Source: Marvania coccoides
Lineage: Eukaryota > Chlorophyta > Trebouxiophyceae > Chlorellales > Chlorellaceae
Direction: 5' to 3'
NCBI GenBank assembly: GCA_963854735.1
Contig: OY978099.1
Span: 310,001-374,000, forward strand
Length of the DNA stretch: 64,000 bases
The notes beneath the pieces were generated by a model. It saw only the letters and a program-made list of their open reading frames with translations, was not told the origin of the DNA and ran no database searches. Positions 1 to 11,631 of this stretch are shown here, piece by piece (position 1 is the first letter of the stretch; every line of letters begins with the position of its first letter). The position numbers and the translations under genes are program-made.

Positions 1-1145
1 CGCCACTAGCTGCTTCTCCAGCTCCGCTACTTTCGCTTCAGCCTCAATCTCTTCCGTTTTCAGGACTGCATCCTCGCGAGCAGCCGCCCGCTGCGCCGCA
101 GCAACCTGCTCCTCAGCGCTCGCGGCGTCGCCCAACCCCGATAGCGCCAACTGGCGTGCGGCCAACGCACCTCTCAGTGAACCCAGCGCGCTCAGCAGGG
201 CTGCAGCCTGCGGGGGAGCCCCTCCGCATGCTTCAGGGTCTACGAGGTCCGTCCCTTCTCGAGTAGCTTCAAACAGCTGGATGGCCAGGCGAACCTCCTC
301 TTTGGCCGGCACGGCAGCTCCGACGCGGTCCAGCGCCGCCTCCAGCGCGGCGATGCGCGACTGGGCGGTGGCGAGAGCCGCCAACAGGGCGTCTTCGTGA
401 GAAGCAGCGGCGCTTTTGTCTGGCAGGCCCTGTTTGAGGAGAACCGCCGCGGCGGTGGCGGCGGCCATCGCCTGGGGGGTGGGCGCCAGGGCGTCGCGGT
501 GCGCGAGGCAGCCTGCGGCCACAACAGCGGCAGCGGCGGCATTGAGGACTTCTGTGGTTACTGAGGGGTGAGCGACGTAGGAAAGCAGGCTGGACAGGAT
601 GTCTGCGTCATCAGACACGGCCGCAGACGCCAGGCCCTCCAAAAGACGCTCCAGGGCGCAGGAGTTGGCGATGGTGGAGCGGAAATCAACGTCGCGAGCT
701 GCCTGCGAGATAGTAGATCAAAACGAAAGTGTGTTCAGTGTTTGGGAGGATAAAATGCCCAACTGATGCACGAACTAATTTGAATATAATCGCTCACTTT
801 AATTTGCCACTCCAAAAGAAGCAGCGATCTTGCTTCGCGATCGGCGCTGGAGGCCGCCTGCTCCAACGCAAACGGAGATAGGCCATGCCCGTTGTCAGCC
901 TGCCCGGGTTTGGGCTGTTTCCCGCTGCCTCGGCAGTGTTTGGGTTTGTTCACAGGTTGAAAACTGTCGTCGCCAGCAGACGGCTCCTCGGTGATCGTTG
1001 AAGGCTTCAGCATCGACGCTGTCTCCTGATCGACGACTACCGCCTTCTTCTTCTTCGATTTTTTCTTGTTTTTGCTCGGAGCAGGACCTCGATCACTTCC
1101 GCCACTCGCCAAGAGGGCGAAAGGGTTGCTCTGCGCTCCAGTCAT
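1..1145 (-). CDS. Ala-rich helical protein of unknown function, N-terminal part (runs off the window)
   Basis: Two exons are visible, 1145-798 and 702-1, joined by a GTGAGC...TCTCGCAG intron that keeps the frame; the gene continues beyond base 1. The start is the first ATG of the open frame (MTGAQSNPFALL). The N-terminus has an NPFALL motif and a Lys-rich stretch (SKNKKKSKKKKA) that could be a nuclear or nucleic-acid-binding signal. After the intron the protein is almost entirely Ala/Leu/Glu-rich helix (residues about 120-350), with a heptad-like coiled coil near the window edge. I do not recognise the family and assign no function. The divergent neighbour TOP6A starts about 580 bp away. The exon structure is fairly certain; identity is open. 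Confidence 0.6.
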
Positions 1146-1726
1146 GGCCTGGTGACGGTCAAATCCAGCTGGTTTCTTTTAAATTTTAAAATAATATAAA
1201 ATAAAGTTTTTTTGTGAAAATGTACTGCAGTCGGTGGCCAGGGCTTGACAGGGAATCATCTCAGAGAGATCTCCACCGAGCATATGATACAGGCCTCCTG
1301 CCCTTGCACCCTCGTCCCACTTTCATGCCAGCAGCACTAGGACGGTTGCTGCCGCCGCTGCCACCGCCGTCGCCGCCCGCCTTTTCTCTTGTCTGTTGGT
1401 GCTGGCTAATGGGCAGATATTGACTAAAGGTGGAGGCCTCTCTCCGCTCAATTTATTGTATTATTATCCCTTTGCGGGATTTAAGATTTATAGAAGTCAT
1501 CAGGAAATTCTGCATATCCACCGCAGTTGGATTTCTCCAACTGCTCAAGTCCTGATCTTTCGATAACCCCTCCATTGTTAAATAAACTCGCTAAATTAAA
1601 AAAAACGCAGTAGTAGCATTCGCTTCATTCGCGACGGCCTTCCGTGCCACCTTTGAGAGACTTCAAAACTATTTGGATCACTTTTGAATTTAGACATCTA
1701 TATTATCTATTATCTATATTATCGCA
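1146..1726. other. Intergenic, divergent promoter region
   Basis: This AT-rich spacer lies between the minus-strand partial gene and TOP6A. A 69-codon open frame at 1214-1423 has low-complexity Pro/Leu content and no splice context, so I do not call it. Nothing else is recognisable. Confidence 0.5.
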
Positions 1727-3130
1727 ATGCCGCCGAAGAAAAAGGCTGACGCCGAGCTGATGTCGATCACAAAAAAGAAGATCAAAACAGTGGAGGTAAA
1801 GAGAGCGCAAAACTCCCTCTTTTATCCCATCACCACTCCTGTTTTCTCAAAATTTTCTTAACCAACAGGAAGTGCTGGCCAAGGTGAAGCGGCTGGCGGA
1901 ACGCGTCAGGGCCGAGCCCGAGGTGGCCCGCACCCTGGCCGAGCTCAACCTCCCCCACTCCTGCCGCGAGGTGGTGGACAAAGACGCTGCCGCCGTGCTG
2001 GACGAGATCGAAGCTGCCATCCTGGTGGTGGCTGCCTCCATCATGCAGGGCGAGGGCTTCTCCTACTCCCTCCCCTCACGCACCAAGACCAACCAGCTGT
2101 ACGTCCCTGAACTGGACCGCATTGTGCTGAAGGACTCTCAGTCGCTCCGCCCCTTTGCCAACACCTCCACCTGCCGCAAGACCGTCATCACCACCCGCAT
2201 CCTGCAGCTGGTGCACGAGCTGTGCGCCAAGCGCATTCACGTCACCAAGCGTGACCTGTTCTACACCGACGTGAAGCTGTTTGAAGATCAGGGCCACTCA
2301 GACGGGGTGCTGGACGACATCGCCTGCATGCTGGGGTGCACGCGGTCGTCGCTGCACGTGGTGGCCTCAGAAAAGGGCGTGGTAGTGGGCAGGCTGACGT
2401 TCAGGGAGGATGGCGACCTGATTGACTGCAAAAAGATGGGCGTGGGCGGCAAGGCCATCCCCCCAAACGTCGACAAGGTCACCGAGATCAGAAGCGATGC
2501 GCTGTTCGTGCTGCTGGTGGAGAAGGACGCGGCGTTCATGCGGCTGGCGGAGGACCGCTTCTACAACACCTACCCCTGCATCATCATCACGGCAAAGGGC
2601 CAGCCCGACGTCGCCACGCGCCTGTTTCTGAAGCGGCTGAAGCAGACGCTCAAGATTCCGGTGCTGGCGCTGGTGGATTCTGACCCCTATGGCCTCAAGA
2701 TTCTGTCGGTGTACATGAAGGGGTCCATGAACATGTCGTACGATTCATCAAACCTGACCACGCCTGACATCAAGTGGCTGGGGGTGCGGCCGTCGGACCT
2801 GGACCGTTTCAACATCCCGCAGCAGTGCCGGCTTCCCATGACCGAGGAAGATATCAAGACGGGGCGACGGCTGCTGGAGGAGGATTTTGTGAAGGCCAAC
2901 CCTGAGTGGGTGAAGGAGCTAGAGATCATGGTGCAGAGCAAGGTGAAAGCGGAGATCCAGGCACTGTCGTCCTTCGGATTTCAGTACTTGACACAGCAGT
3001 ATCTGCCGCTCAAGCTGCAGGTAAGGACTGAGTTTCAGCTGAGAAGAAGAAAATATTGTTGAGCGGTGGGGTTTTTTCTTAATGTTGTTCTTTGAACTGT
3101 TTGTTTTTGCAGGAGGGGGACTGGATTTAA
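1727..3130 (+). CDS. TOP6A: DNA topoisomerase VI subunit A (SPO11-3 / RHL2 / BIN5 type)
   Basis: Exons 1727-1795, 1869-3020 and 3113-3130 give 412 codons including the stop; all joins are GT-AG and in frame. The short first exon supplies a Lys-rich start ([11 protein letters not shown]). The Spo11/TopoVI-A core follows: the catalytic-Tyr region [12 protein letters not shown] lies in the winged-helix domain, and the Toprim domain carries VEKDAAF (acidic Mg ligand) and [10 protein letters not shown] (DxD). The last exon is only five codons plus stop (EGDWI), matching the short conserved tail of plant SPO11-3. In plants this subunit pairs with TOP6B in a type IIB topoisomerase needed for endoreduplication, rather than meiotic breaks. 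Length fits the family (about 410-430 residues). Assignment to SPO11-3 rather than SPO11-1/2 rests on the archaeal-like full-length core and the C-terminus. Confidence 0.92.
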
Positions 3131-4368
3131 TTGGTGGGATGAGAGGAGAAGTAGGCAGAAATGAAAAGTTTTACAGAATGAAAAATACGGTTTGACAGGG
3201 TTTCTTTAATTACGTCAATTTGAAAAATATATTATTATTTCATATGCCCAATATATTCCAATGATTATTATATTGCATTATATAAAGATTGTGTGTTTTC
3301 TTATAATTAATTTTAAAGGAATGAATGGGATGCCTGAAGTGCGAGGCAGTAAAAAGAATAACGGCTATAAAGAAATGCTCCTTCAAGGTCTTCAAGGTTC
3401 CTCTTGTTTGGTCTCTTCAAATTGGTTTTCTTCATTTTCGCATATATTTGTGTTTGCTGCACCTGCTTGCCTTGATAAACGCTCTTGAGTACGACTTTGG
3501 ATGCATCACTTCCCACACAGCCAGGGTTGAGTGACCACTGTAGAAGAGAGGGGTGAAGGGTGCGTCTCGGCATTGCCCAAGCGTGTACCTTGGCCGGACG
3601 GTTCGCTTTATCGCCGTCCGGAGTGTCATGCATTCACTGCATTTCTCTGCATGCACATATGCATATTCCTGTTTGCACCTGTATTTGCTATGCACCTGTT
3701 TTCTATTTCGGTCGGGCCGTCGGGGACCGCAGGCCAGAGCCTAGAACCGGGGTTGATCCTACGGATGGAAGGGGGGCTCTGCCTTACTGTGGCGGGGTTT
3801 GTGGCACGTTGACTTGCGGTTCTCTATAGGGGTAACCTCGAAGACGTCAAACCATATGTAATACCTGAAACCTGAAAACCTGAGTCGCTTATTACAAGTT
3901 TTCACCTGTCTCCAGGCAGGAATATTAATCAAATAGGAACTCTGGAGAAAGGCCGCTATCTGCCGTTTTCAATTAAAAAGGCACTTTATTAACAGGCGAG
4001 AACGAAAACGTTGTGTTGTATACATATTTTAATTTTTTTTATGGATGCAGAAAACTGGAGGCAGTGTTAAGTATCAACACAGGTAACTACGGGAGTTTTG
4101 TTTTCAAAGCAAAAAAGCAGTCGAAAAAGGTGTCGATTGGCAGCTTGCATGGGGGGTATACAATGAAATATAAACCCCGCGAATTGAGGATGTCAGAAAG
4201 AAGCATCCACAGTTATATAAGCAAAATATGTGAGATAATATTACCAAGAAGAACTCATGAATATTAAGGCAAAGGAAAGGCAGACAGGAAGATTAGCTAC
4301 TGAAGAACGAGGGAATGAAATACACAAACAAAAGTAAGAGGGATTGGTTTATTTCATAAAACTAAAGT
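3131..4368. other. Convergent intergenic region with a retrotransposon 3' fragment
   Basis: Between the 3' ends of TOP6A and the multicopper oxidase. It contains a truncated LINE 3' end at about 3440-3895 (listed separately) flanked by AT-rich sequence. No host gene is supported. Confidence 0.6.
3440..3895 (+). mobile_element. 5'-truncated non-LTR retrotransposon 3' end (family A)
   Basis: Homologous, in opposite orientation, to about 36783-37240 and to the 3' untranslated part of the near full-length LINE (about 39000-39480). Shared landmarks are a TGCATGCA-rich stretch, a GGTTGATCC...GGATGGAAGGGGGG block, CTTACTGTGGCGGGGTTTGT and CTATAGGGGTAACCTC. It ends in an A-rich tail with two GAAACCT-type units. 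This looks like a target-primed insertion that copied only the 3' end. Confidence 0.8.
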
Positions 4369-7300
4369 TCAGCACTTTCCAGGCGCCCATTTGGATTTCC
4401 AGGGATTGACGTAGCCGGAAGCCTCGAGCGGGCCCAACTCAGGGTCATTGTCTTCAGAGTAGAAGATCCGGTAGATATTTTTAGCCAGAGCATTCTTTGC
4501 GTAACGCCGAGAGAAAAAGCGAGGCGAAGAGGTAGCAGCAGTCTCCGGCAGCATCGGGTCTGCGTATTTCCAGTTGCTGTAGATAATATCGTTGACTTTG
4601 AGGAAACGTTCAGCAGTAGCGGCATTTTTGGAACCATCTGTTGGTCCCACTCGGAATGCCCGCATCATGTCATCTGAAAAAGGAAAGAGAACATGTGTGA
4701 ATGACTGGGCTGCGTACAAAATATGAGGCAAAGAAAGGAAGGTACACCGTAATGATGTTCTCACCGTCTTCATGAACCAGGTTGTGGCAGTGGAACTGCA
4801 AGTGCGAAATAAGAATTACGAGATGAGGAGAAGATGGAAAATTTCGGCAAAAACACACACTATGAAGCACAAAAAACTGACCATATAATCGCCCCTGTGA
4901 GCTCCAAACCGCGCAATAAGCCAAACGGTGCTATCCGCAAAAAGCATGACGACATCCTTGGCCCCCATTGCTTCGTAAGGCCTCACGCCACCTGCTGCAT
5001 TTTGTCGTTCCAGGACAAAGAAGTCGACAAGATGCATGTGGACCTGATTAAAATAAAAAATAAAATGCGGTGCGTGAAAAGGAAGAAATTGAAAAGAATT
5101 GCGAGGAGGAACGGCAGGAAGTGCTGAAACCACTCGAATAATAGACGCCCTCCGCACTCTTAATTTGACCAATTTTGATTTTACTTACGGGGTGGAACCA
5201 TTTGCCTGATGGCTGGGGCCTGTCGCTGACCTGTTGATATTCAATGGTGTTCAGTTTCCTGCGGGCATCATAACAAAAAAAAATAGAATGCGTGCGAGTG
5301 CACAAGGGGTGGTGCCAATACTATGAAAGGCTCAAGCCGTTGGGACGTCAAAATACTCCAGCAGCAGAAGCAAAAGTAGGAATTTTATTGCGAAATGATT
5401 ACAGCAGGATGCCGGGTGGGGGCGGAGGATGCGCGACTTACCATAACTCCCAACTATTGAGGCCTTCACAAAAATGGATGGAAAAGAGGGAGATGAGCGA
5501 GAAGTGGTTTAAAAAGGTAAGATGGCTCCTTAGAGACGTAGGGACTCAAGCTGACGCAAACCGTGTAATGTATCTATGTATGTTTTGCAGTGAATTTCCT
5601 TTCCCGGTGCAGAACATTCGAATTCTTACCGACGTCTTCTGCCGCGATTGTCATACTTTCCCAACTGTTATTATTCACAAGCCAATAAGGATGGGTGTCG
5701 ATGAAAGAAAATGTGAAGGTGCGATCAGGATCGTCTGCGCGGTAAATAATAATTGATTAATTGCCGGCTTGCAAGATCGTAAAACGAGTCAAAAGCAGTC
5801 TTCAACGAGCAATCACCTGCTGCGATGCGATCTCTCGCCTCCTGGATATCAGCTGAGCTGAGCACCTTGTCCAGGTGGTGGACAGGTTTCGGGGTTATGT
5901 CGTCTTCAACAAACACCGGAGCTTTCCTCGACTTGATCCTGTTGACCACGATTTTAGCCACCAGGTGGCTGTTGCAAAAGTAGGGGACGTTGGGCATGAA
6001 GTTGGTGTCTCTGTTATTCCACAAGTAGAAGGTCTGGCCAGCATATTTCGAGAAGTCGCACACTGCTTCGTAGCGCTCTCCAACTCCAATAAGAACGCCT
6101 GAAGTAGTGAGTTAAGAATGCATGGATATCAATTTAATAGATAGAAATCAAAGGGGAAGAAGGAAGAAATACGTGCGAAAGAAAACAGCTGCTTGCTGAA
6201 AGCGCACCTTCAGTAGACCACGCAGCAGTCTGATGCCTGTAGCCACCGTCAGTGGCAACGACTTTGCATATATTAGAAGAAACCTCCTTGCTGCCGTCAG
6301 CTGTGCGAATTTGGATCAAGAATGGGCGGGAAACAGCACCGTTGAGCATGCGAATTCTGTAGTAGCGCGGCTGCACCACCATGAGCGGGAACGGGATTCC
6401 AGAAAGCACGTTGATGTCTCCATAAAAGTTGTATCTGAATTTAAGAAGAGAAGGACAGGAAAATGTTGGGTGAAATATTGGTTAAAGCTTGTTAAGGTGG
6501 TATGTATTTTAATATATAATTAACGCACTCATGCGGGCCCTGTTCGTGCGAGGTGTTCATAAACAGCTGGCACTGGTCGTTCAGCAGCTTGTCTTGCAGA
6601 ACCCAGTGCAACTCGGGAATTTTTTCAAGGTTCCATGGCTCCCCGCAGGCTCCGTCCTTAAGCTTGGAGCTCACAACGTGCAGGCCTGCCAAGCCATAGT
6701 ACGCGTTGGCCGCTGTTGTGTGCAGGGCATGGTCGTGATACCAAGCAGTCACAGGCCTGCTTACATCAGAGGAGAGCGGGGTGGTCAGCTTTTGCGTGTG
6801 TGAGAGCGTGCGGCAGCGCAAACACAAATGAAATTAGGTTGCAAAGGCAGAACCGAACCTGTTGTTGGGATAGTAGTAGTCCTTGGTCTGGCCTGGACAC
6901 AGCACGTCCTCAGCCCAGCCATCAGACGGAGAGATGGAAGCGCTGCCGTGCAGATGGATAGAGATGGGGCGGCCACTTCCGCAGGGGGCAAAGCCAGAAA
7001 AGTAATTTCCAGCAATTCGATTGCGAAAGCGGACGATAGATTCCTGGCCAGTGGCGGCAATGATGGAAGGGCCGGGAACCTGGCCGTTGTAGCTGCACAA
7101 TCGACAATTTAGAGCAAGCGGATACAAGTATTAGAATTCCGAGCAAAGCAGCATGTTTCAAAGCGGTTGAAAAAACGTTACTTATTGCTCACCTCAAAAA
7201 CCATGTGCCAGGCTTAAAGCGGCACTGCGGGATGAGCTTGTCGAAGGGCTTCTTTTGCACTTCGTAAACGTCAATTTTGTAGGAATGGATGCAATGACCG

Positions 7301-7659
7301 TCGGCACGGCACTGTGGTTCAAACATGGGAGCCAATTTTGGTGGGTTGACAAAGATGTTCTGGAAAAGCTTCATGGGGAACGGGGTTGCTGGGTACCTAT
7401 AGTTTTGGGAGAGAAAACAAAAGTTGAAATGTGTGGTAACCGCTACCAACAATTTCTATTAAATTGACCACAAAACAACGCTGCCGGTTTTCCGTAAAAA
7501 CGTATTCGCGTACCCGTCGACCATAAACGGTCCAGGCACTGTTGCGCAGGTAGCTCCAGGGTGCGGAGAGGGCGGGATGCCCAGACCGGAAGTTGTATTG
7601 ATGACATTGACAGCAATGACCAACAAGATCAGAGCGAAGGGCTTGTGCGTAGCCCACAT
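4369..7659 (-). CDS. Multicopper oxidase, bilirubin-oxidase-like, secreted
   Basis: Twelve exons: 7659-7514, 7396-7193, 7092-6859, 6756-6529, 6434-6208, 6098-5817, 5734-5630, 5463-5442, 5258-5189, 5043-4882, 4795-4765 and 4673-4369. Their sum is 2016 nt, so 671 residues. The N-terminus is a signal peptide (Met, Lys, then FALILLVIAV), so the enzyme is probably secreted or lumenal. All four copper motifs are present: HLHG, WYHDH, HPVHMH (HxxHxH) and HCHNLVHEDDDMM, the last giving the T1 Cys and axial Met. The last motif is closest in form to fungal bilirubin oxidases, which couple one-electron oxidation of phenols, bilirubin or metals to reduction of O2 to water. Substrate cannot be told from sequence. 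Exon 8 (22 nt) and exon 11 (31 nt) are very small; exon 11 carries the T1 site. Copper for the enzyme could be supplied via the CTR transporter at 21.5 kb (inference). Confidence 0.9.
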
Positions 7660-8169
7660 TGTGCTTTACGCAATGTTGCACATAAAAACAGAGAAAATAT
7701 TTAAAATAAGGCAGGCTTCCGGCACAGAAATAATCTCTGGTACGGCAAACAAGGCCGCGTGTATTAATCGTAGTGTAAACATTGCCTCTCGAGAGAACAT
7801 TGGGTTTGTACGCACAATAGCTCTATTGTGTTATGATGAAAAGTGATCCCGCAATTTCGTTGTGTTGGGTATAAATTGAGCAGAGAGGCTCGAGAGCTTT
7901 GAAGAACAAATTTGCATGCAGCAGTCAGTGCTGGTTTCATTACTTTATTATACTTCAGAGAGACCACACCGCCCTTAGACGACTGCAATGATTGCATCCC
8001 CAGTTGCAATTCATCCGTTTTCCTCCCCTTTTTTTGATAGACGTTTTCCTTCTTTCTTTCAACTTTCGGCGCGCGATTTTTCATGCGATTTTTGCGCCCT
8101 ATCTTCGGGAGAAATATCGACGCTTAAATTTCTTTAAAACTTTGTACATATTTCGATACGAGGGGCGTT
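7660..8169. other. Divergent promoter region
   Basis: AT-rich spacer between the divergently transcribed multicopper oxidase and the TIGR01589 gene. No feature is recognised with confidence. Confidence 0.5.
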
Positions 8170-8739
8170 ATGTGTCGTGCGCACCGGTCTATTGCAGTTT
8201 TGTCGACCAATGCCCCCTCCGGGAAAACTGGAGCTGGTGACAAGGGCGTAACTTTCGAGGATGTGCAAAAGGTAGAAACTTGTACTTGTTATGGAGGAAT
8301 ATTGGAGGTCAGCAGCACTCCCTCCGGCACCGTTTTCCATTTTTTGCCGCTTGAATGTCTAATCCCATTTCGCTCTTCTTCAGGTGCAAGCTCTGATCGA
8401 GGCTTGCCTCCAGCGATCGATGTCTCTGAGACAGACGTGCGACACGTTGACGCTTTTCGGTATCGACAGCCAGTTCACTATACTTGGTGAGAATCAAAGC
8501 CTATCTCCTCCCGTTGCCCCCCAGCCCCACATTCTCGATGTCCTGAAGTGGCGTATTTTACACGCGATTATGCCTATCTTGTACTAGCTCCCACGTTCTC
8601 ACTCCCCACGTTTGCAGTCTGGCGCCGCCTCGAGTCCGAGAACCCCGACTTCTTCCGCGCCTTTTATGCCGCCCAGTTGCAGGCGGCTCAAAACTCTCTG
8701 AACACCCTCAGCCTGGCCGCTACTGCGGCAGCCAACTGA
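8170..8739 (+). CDS. TIGR01589 / A_thal_3526 plant-specific domain protein
   Basis: Exons 8170-8271, 8384-8486 and 8618-8739 encode 108 residues; introns are GT-AG with in-frame joins. The domain occupies nearly the whole protein after a 28-residue leader: EDVQKVQALIEACLQ, a Met/Ser-Leu-Arg helix, then FTILVWRRLESENPDFF and a final helix. This is the pattern of the plant-specific family TIGR01589, in which a V-x-x-L-I-x-x-C-L-Q block and a V-W-x-x-L-E-x-x-N-P-x-F-F block flank a short spacer. The molecular function of the family is unknown. The start was taken as the only upstream in-frame ATG. The protein is shorter than most land-plant members, which carry extra low-complexity sequence. Confidence 0.82.
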
Positions 8740-9651
8740 CCCCCGACCGTTCTTTTATTTTTGTTGAATAATTGCAGTGATCGACAGCGGGAGGGTGACC
8801 TCCCGCTCATAGAGTTTCAGCACTCTTGACGATGCATTTTTTCATATTCTCTTCCTTCTTCTTTTTCTTTTTCTTTTCTTTTCCTTTTCTTTTCCTTCCT
8901 CTTTTTTATGAGCTTCGAGTTTGAGTTCTCAACAATTGAGAATCATTTTTCCTTGGAGTGCCTATGTCCCCTTCATATCCCCTATCCCCTTCATTTTCAA
9001 AAAATGCGATCCCTTCCATGTTTTCTGATATGATACGCTGTTTGTTACACGTGCTCCCTCCCGTCTGAACGTTCATTCACCTCATTCTTTCTCTCCTAAA
9101 AACATGTGGTTTTTCTGTTCAATTCTTCCAAAGTTTTTCTTTATTTTTCCTCAGTCTTTTCCCATTTTTATTTTTATTGCATGCAGCAGCATTTTGCAGC
9201 CGCAAGCAATTCATTTTTTAATCGATCGATGAACGAGGTTTGGAATTTTTTTATTTTGCTAGTTGTCGCCGGTAGGTGTAGGTGGTTCATTTCTTTTTAC
9301 ATGAGGCGACTGTTTTTTTTATTTTTTTCGTTGGTCTTTCTTTTTAAAAGCTTTCTTATCTATGTTTCCCTCTATTCTTTTTCTTCTGACTTTCTATATT
9401 GGCGATACGATTATTATTTGCGACAGCATGGTCTGCTTTCCTGTTTAAATTATTCACTTAATTTTCCGATGTGATAAGATTGTCTCTGAAACTTTGGATG
9501 TGTATATTCATCTCCTCGGTGGTATTTTTTTATATTTTGTGGCGCTGTTTGTGCGGATGATACGATTATTAATTAATGCTTATGTATACAAGTTAGGTAT
9601 ACATAGCATGACGCTGCTTCGATTTTCTCTCTCCTGTAAATAAAAAAATGT
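8740..9651. other. Convergent intergenic region, pyrimidine-rich on the plus strand
   Basis: A long T- and CT-rich stretch (for example 8840-8910 and 9100-9420) lies between the stop codons of the TIGR01589 gene and TRM13. An open frame at 9106-9474 is almost all Phe/Ser/Leu/Tyr from T-rich DNA and is not called. Nothing else is visible. Confidence 0.6.
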
Positions 9652-11377
9652 TTAAGAAGAACCGGAGCCAGGCACCGCCAGCAGCAGCCTATTTTCACCG
9701 CTTGCTTTCGCATCGCAATACTGCACGCTGGTGACCTTGAAACCTTGGTCCTCCAGCCATTTCACTCTTCCCCAGTCCAAGAGCCGCTTGCACCGCCGCC
9801 CTATGGCAATCCGCTTTGCCCTACTCCAAGAATGGTGCGGCCGCCACGCCCCTTCCGAGTTATTTCCTTCTTCTTCCTTTTCCGCAGCCTCCTCCAGTTG
9901 GTCCTGCTCTTCTCCCTCTCCTCTGGCTTCAGCAGGCGCGCCGTGGCCGCACAGCGCCCACCCGGTCATGTAGCTCATCGCCTCAAAATCCTCGGCCCCA
10001 AATCCAGACGCAGCAAACGCCTCCTTCCCCACGTAGTGCTCCCACGCACACCGGTGGTGGCAGCATGTCGCCACAGCCAGCCCTAAAAGGTCGCAAGTGG
10101 AAGAACCCGAGGGTGATGTTCCGTTTAAGCTCTCGTTGCTTCTTGCCATGCTTTGCCGCCGCACGCAGCAACGCAGCGCAAGGTCTGTGGCCGCGCCGCA
10201 CAGGTGCTTGCCTATGCCGCACCATTTGGGTGCTGCGGTGAAGCCCTCCACCCCAGCAGGCTCGAAATCTAAAAGGAAAAAACATGTGCGACAGGGTCGT
10301 GAAGCAATAAGATCTTGTTTTCTATAGTCCAGGCTGAAATATCACTTGAAAGGTTTTCATTGATTTTTTAACATTAAGCAAATACAGTTAAGATCATCAC
10401 CTGACAGGTCGCAGCGCAGCCGCTGCAAGTGCTGTCGGTCCCTCAAGCTTCGGTCTGCCGTTTTAGAGAAACACCGCACGTCCATCATCACCAACCGCTG
10501 CGCCGCCTCGCAGCAGTCCCCCAGCATGCACGTCAGGTACCCCTTCCCCGCCCCAAACTCGACAAATGTGGTGTCCTCAGCGCAGCGCAGCAGGCCCCAG
10601 CGTTCCATGTTGGCGACGATGGAAGCATGCTGCTGCACGTGCTTTGCGCTGTGGGGCCGCTCCCCTGCCGCAGCTGCCGCGTTGAAGCGCTCCATGCTGG
10701 CTGGAGAGAGCACGGAGGGGCGATCCATCTCAGCAGGAATGGCGGCCTCCGCTCTCTCAATCCTCTTCACATAACAAAAGGGACAGAAAAAAAATATAAA
10801 CTTAATTTAAGGGGTGCGCACATCATAGAATGGAATGCGGGAGCGGAAATAACAACATGACATCAGTCATAACTAGGAGGAAATAAATAAAAAGCAGCAG
10901 CCATACCTCAACCATATTCTGCATCGTTGTAGGGCCCAGCCGCACAGTAAGGGCCAGCCTGCGGGTAGCTTGGGTGTCCACGCGTCCAAACCTGTCAGCC
11001 AACTCAGGTGGGGCATCGGGCAGAACAGAAGGACAGCTCTCGCCACTGCCACTGCCACTGCCACCGCCGCAATCGGTGCTGCTGCCGGCGTTGATGCCTT
11101 TCACGCAGCAAGGGTGGTTGGCCCACTTCTGCTGCAGCTTGTAGTCCTGACAGATATGCAGATGGCGGGCGAGGGCGGAGGCGTAGACGTCGTGGTTGCC
11201 GTAGGGACATCGCACTCGAGGCTCCTTGCCGCCGTGGCTCTGCTGCAGGTGGAGGCCGCAGAAGGCGTGACCTGGCTTGGGCTCCATCTTGCAGTAGCGC
11301 AGTTTTTTCTCGAGAAAATATTGGCAGGCGCCATGAGGCTGGGCCTCCACCTCCATCTCCGCTTTGATTTTTTTCAA
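9652..11377 (-). CDS. TRM13: tRNA 2'-O-methyltransferase TRM13
   Basis: Exons 11377-10907, 10764-10401 and 10268-9652 encode 483 residues. TRM13 methylates the 2'-OH of residue 4 in the acceptor stem of some tRNAs using SAM. The expected architecture is seen in order. First is a CCCH zinc finger (C-QYF...LRYC...FCGLH, residues about 18-43). Next is a CHHC U11-48K-type finger (CPYGNHD...LARHLHIC, about 57-76). Last is the methyltransferase domain with VEFGAGKGYLT (motif I), GIGKHLCGAATDLAL and ATCCHHRC. An acidic Glu-rich insert (about residues 395-420) lies inside the methyltransferase domain. Acceptor choice for exon 2 (after GTGAAG) follows the reading frame; GAAGAG is also possible but shifts frame. 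The gene is divergent from the Cys-motif gene at 11632, 254 bp away. Confidence 0.92.
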
Positions 11378-11631
11378 AGTTGGAAAAACAAAAACTTGAA
11401 ATAGGTAATCCCAGTCGATGGCCTACTCATTCATCTTTAATCAAATGTGCATCATCAATTCAAATGTCCCGATTTTAATTGCAATATTCGCTTTCGAAAC
11501 CTTCCCATTTTTTTGGTTGCTTGTTTCTCCCAATTCCCATTTGCATCCTTTTGTTTTTTGTTTTGATTTGAATTACAAGTCTGTGGGACAATTTTTCATA
11601 GCTGATTGTCCGAAAAGGAAGACTGTTTTCG

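Noticed and set aside
9106..9474. 122-codon Phe/Ser-rich ORF
   Set aside because: Produced by T-rich intergenic DNA; no splice context or domain.
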